Below, in pieces: positions 33,176-35,116 of a DNA stretch of 35,116 nucleotides. Made by a program: the position numbers and the translations under genes. The notes beneath the pieces were generated by a model that was not told the origin of the DNA, searched no databases, and saw only the letters and a list, made by a program, of their open reading frames with translations. Each line of letters opens with the position of its first letter. The stretch's first letter is position 1. The stretch is from Treponema sp. (GTDB lineage Bacteria > Spirochaetota > Spirochaetia > Treponematales > Treponemataceae), in the NCBI GenBank assembly GCA_017470085.1, contig JAFUFE010000042.1, forward strand, positions 1 to 35,116, in the 5' to 3' direction.

Positions 33176-33625
33176 TCATGTTTTTGTGGTATTTATGTGA
33201 TATGTTCCCACCATGCCATGATATGATGCTTCACTAACTTTAAAGCCGTTTTCTCGATAATTGACGAACACATTGACTTGTGGTACAGGCGAGCCATGTG
33301 CACTACAAGAGTATTTCAGTTTTAAATCTGTGATACTTCTTTCCGGGAAATTTATTGTTATAACGCCATTTCCCCAGGCACGGGCTTCTTTTATGATGAA
33401 TGATTTTTCATCCCCAGAATTATTTGTGGTAAAGAATTTTTCTAGATTACAGGTTTCGACATAACAATAGCGAGCGTAAAAACTGGTATGATAATCGCCA
33501 ATAATAGCCTCTTCGCTGTAGCTCTCTTGTAAAGCGTTGAACATATCACAAGATGAGAGGAAAACAATTAATGCGCAAAGAACAAAAGCGCATTTGCTCT
33601 TTATTTTTGTTGACAGAAATGTCAT
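33176..33625 (-). CDS. Small lipoprotein, probably shortened by an in-frame TGA
   Basis: A 149-residue predicted lipoprotein: signal peptide CAFVLCALIVFLSSC with the Cys as anchor, and an AAAGGCGAG ribosome site. The mature part is beta-rich (ITINFPERSITDLKLKYSCS, VPQVNVFVNYRENGFKVSEA). The TGA at 33176-33178 is followed in the same frame by 30 more sense codons (TIYIEFVLPRDSWDAYSSDM, then QIDIYYVDIL) to TAA at 33083. The full reading would be 180 residues, close to the 182-residue lipoprotein next door. A TGG-to-TGA change would explain it. No function is known. Confidence 0.6.
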   Translation of the reverse strand: MTFLSTKIKSKCAFVLCALIVFLSSCDMFNALQESYSEEAIIGDYHTSFYARYCYVETCNLEKFFTTNNSGDEKSFIIKEARAWGNGVITINFPERSITDLKLKYSCSAHGSPVPQVNVFVNYRENGFKVSEASYHGMVGTYHINTTKT

Positions 33626-33690
33626 TGTCTCGCCTTTCTATGCAAGTATATAAACAAAATATAACAAAATCAAGTAATTATTGATAAATA

Positions 33691-33703
33691 TTTTATAACA
33701 AAA
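33691..33703 (-). promoter_or_regulatory. Promoter-like motif TTTTGTTATAAAA for lipoprotein gene
   Basis: The minus strand reads TTTTGTTATAAAA, an extended -10 (TG-T-TATAAA), 66 bases before the lipoprotein start at 33625. A related TGTTATATT lies closer, near 33660. The same motif is found before the two other lipoprotein genes. The surrounding 318-base gap (33626-33943) holds no gene. Confidence 0.45.
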
Positions 33704-33892
33704 GTCTGTTTTGTATATGAAAATGACTGTTATTTACGATGAGCGAATATTCAAAAGCTATGGAAATTATAGACAGTTACCCCACGCTGTCACACAGGGA
33801 AAAGTGCCTTGCGCGGGAGGTGTGCTATTACGCGCCTTTAGTGTTATCTGAATAGTCCATACAATAATAGTCATTTCTATCTGGCAAGCGGG

Positions 33893-33908
33893 TTTTGTTA
33901 TAAAATTG
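33893..33908 (+). promoter_or_regulatory. Promoter-like motif shared with neighbouring lipoprotein
   Basis: TTTTGTTATAAAATTG, identical over 16 bases to the minus-strand copy at 34879-34894. It contains an extended -10 (TGTTATAAA) 38 bases before the ATG at 33944. Confidence 0.5.
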
Positions 33909-33943
33909 AATAAATTATATTTTAGATACTGTGAGGTGTGCAT

Positions 33944-34492
33944 ATGAAAAATGTATTAGTGTTATTAACAGCTTTTTTACTAATCTGTGTTGGCTGTACT
34001 CATTTTTTCCCGCATGATTTTGAAATCAAAAATGGGTTATCTGTTGACGTGACATTCTCCGTAAAAAATTACGGGGCGACACAATATCACCTGGCAACAG
34101 ACGAGGCGATAACGCTTGAGTTATATACCTACCCTAACTTTATTTTTACCGGTATCCCGCGGGTGTACTATACAAGCGGCGGCGGCAGCGCAACTATAAA
34201 AGACATATCATCCATTGTATGTACGATACACAATAAACAGAGCAATGATGTGTACATTTCAGAAAAGAATGACCTATTGGGCAGAAAAGGCGATGTGCCC
34301 GCAGAACAGTATGACGCAGACAAGGCGGCGTATAAAATCAGTGCAAACGGGGAGTTAACAATAAAGTTGTATATGCCGTACTCGGAAGCATCCCCTTATT
34401 TCAAGCCACCGGCTTTTGTTGCCCTCGATGCCAATGACAGGCAGTGCTCTATCACTGTCAGCGAAAAATGGGATAGCGTTATAATTAATTAA
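33944..34492 (+). CDS. Small lipoprotein of unknown function
   Basis: A 182-residue predicted lipoprotein with signal VLLTAFLLICVGC (Cys18). The ATG at 33944 is chosen over an in-frame GTG two codons upstream, because the GAGG site is seven bases before the ATG. The mature part opens HDFEIKNGLSVDVTFSVKNY and is beta-rich with a glycine/serine patch (YTSGGGSATIKD). The third lipoprotein in this cluster opens in a similar way (GPFVITNTTDQTVYVAI), which suggests a shared immunoglobulin-like or beta-sandwich plan. It converges with that gene, leaving only seven bases between stops. No function is known. Confidence 0.7.
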   Translation: MKNVLVLLTAFLLICVGCTHFFPHDFEIKNGLSVDVTFSVKNYGATQYHLATDEAITLELYTYPNFIFTGIPRVYYTSGGGSATIKDISSIVCTIHNKQSNDVYISEKNDLLGRKGDVPAEQYDADKAAYKISANGELTIKLYMPYSEASPYFKPPAFVALDANDRQCSITVSEKWDSVIIN

Positions 34493-34499
34493 AGCCTCA

Positions 34500-34817
34500 T
34501 CAAGGCATTACTATTTTCGTTTCAAAGTAATCTACGCCACGGGTAAAGCTGAATCGGTCATCAATGTCTGTGCTGCTTTCACTTTGCACCGCCTGATATG
34601 ATGGGGTGTAATAATATAACGGAAGCTCGTAACTTTTCCCCATTTCAAGCGTGTGTACAGAGCGCACACCGTTCTGCGTTATTGCAACGTAGACAGTTTG
34701 GTCGGTCGTGTTCGTAATAACAAACGGCCCTGACTTCCCCGCAAGAGGGCTATTGCAGCCTGAAATGGCTACAGCGAATAGAAGTAAAGCGGCTATTAAT
34801 ACTAATATTTTATTCAT
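34500..34817 (-). CDS. Small lipoprotein of unknown function
   Basis: A 105-residue predicted lipoprotein with signal LVLIAALLLFAVAISGC (Cys21). The mature part is GPFVITNTTDQTVYVAITQN, then VHTLEMGKSYELPLYYY, a short beta-rich domain that begins like the neighbouring 182-residue lipoprotein. A GAGAAG site precedes the ATG. Upstream are TGTTATAAT (34859-34851 on the minus strand) and the shared 16-base motif at 34879-34894, which itself lies 12 bases from the first CRISPR repeat. No function is known. Confidence 0.68.
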   Translation of the reverse strand: MNKILVLIAALLLFAVAISGCNSPLAGKSGPFVITNTTDQTVYVAITQNGVRSVHTLEMGKSYELPLYYYTPSYQAVQSESSTDIDDRFSFTRGVDYFETKIVMP

Positions 34818-34878
34818 ATATATGCTTCTCGGTATTAATTATATAGATAAATTATAACAATGTAAAGCATCAGTTATA

Positions 34879-34894
34879 CAATTTTATAACAAAA
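34879..34894 (-). promoter_or_regulatory. Shared promoter-like motif next to the CRISPR array
   Basis: The minus strand reads TTTTGTTATAAAATTG, an exact 16-base match to 33893-33908. It may drive the 34817 lipoprotein or belong to the flank of the CRISPR array. Confidence 0.45.
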
Positions 34895-34906
34895 TCATCG
34901 CTCGCG

Positions 34907-35116
34907 GTTGTGGTTTGATTTCTAATTTTGATGTATAATAGCCCTCATCTTGTACAGCCCAAGGGCGGGGTTGTTGTGGTTTGATTTCTAATTTTGATGT
35001 ATAATAGCCACATACACCTGGGTTGACCCGGCGAGCGGTTGTGGTTTGATTTCTAATTTTGATGTATAATAGCCCGGAAGCCTTGAACTCGACGGCGTCC
35101 CCTGTTGTGGTTTGAT
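34907..35116 (+). CRISPR. CRISPR array (type II-C-like repeat), continues past right edge
   Basis: Three full identical repeats at 34907-34943, 34973-35009 and 35038-35074, and the start of a fourth at 35104. Each is 36-37 bp, begins GTTGTGGTTTGAT and ends TGATGTATAATAGCC. The three spacers (29, 28 and 29 bp; 30, 29 and 30 if the repeat is 36) are unrelated and GC-rich, unlike the AT-rich repeat. Repeat length, spacer length, the GTTGT start and the central TTTCTAATTT recall type II-C repeats such as that of Neisseria meningitidis. A perfect TATAAT lies at repeat positions 28-33. No cas gene or tracrRNA anti-repeat is in the window, so the type is inferred. Confidence 0.9.

Noticed and set aside
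34818-34906. A degenerate extra CRISPR repeat or tracrRNA anti-repeat just left of the array.
   Set aside because: The bases match only the general AT-rich character; no run complementary to or resembling the repeat beyond about six bases was found.

Overview
The window looks like a chromosomal segment of a host-associated Treponema-like spirochaete with moderate G+C. The evidence is a FlaB-type periplasmic flagellin core gene behind a sigma-28 promoter, a type III glutamine synthetase, a long fused PurL, a TlyC/CorC-like CBS pair, many lipoproteins with the relaxed spirochaetal lipobox, and abundant small hairpin repeats. I cannot name the species from sequence alone.

Bases 1 to about 25,030 are ordinary core chromosome. 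In order they hold: the 5' part of a ribonucleotide reductase alpha gene (minus); a secreted lipoprotein 5'-nucleotidase; a MATE exporter; a threonine-aldolase-type PLP enzyme; glutamine synthetase III (minus); purL; a three-gene operon (thioredoxin-like lipoprotein plus two DUF21/CBS membrane proteins); a glycosyltransferase; an RluA-family pseudouridine synthase (minus); tRNA-Gly(CCC) (minus); a medium-chain acyl-CoA synthetase; flaB (minus); a DUF3298-like lipoprotein (minus); a tyrosine-phosphatase lipoprotein; and a tRNA with CAT anticodon. Several of these genes have a good -10 box only 6-10 bases before the start codon, so their mRNAs should be leaderless or nearly so. Three copies of a multi-hairpin intergenic repeat lie at 12581, 23415 and 23617.

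Bases 25,031 to the end are an accessory island that starts right after the tRNA. They are more AT-rich and mosaic. The island holds a frameshifted tyrosine-integrase remnant, a winged-helix fragment, an operon of a zinc-ribbon protein and a three-repeat zinc-finger/PD-(D/E)XK (Vsr-like) nuclease, a PDZ lipoprotein, a decayed MobV-like relaxase, and a serine recombinase. The recombinase runs directly into a row of orphan 3' gene ends: a BspA-type leucine-rich-repeat protein, a phage minor-capsid protein carrying a CdiA-C-like tRNase toxin, and smaller scraps. Next come three small lipoproteins that share a promoter motif.

The right edge enters a CRISPR array of 36-37 bp repeats and 28-29 bp spacers. 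The repeat has a perfect TATAAT near its 3' end, as expected for a type II-C-like array in which each repeat drives its own crRNA. No cas gene is visible in the window.

The items most worth following are the repeat-embedded promoter, the recurrent leaderless promoters, the nuclease/zinc-ribbon operon bracketed by inverted repeat elements, and the recombinase followed by a row of orphan C-terminal cassettes that includes a phage-type polymorphic toxin.
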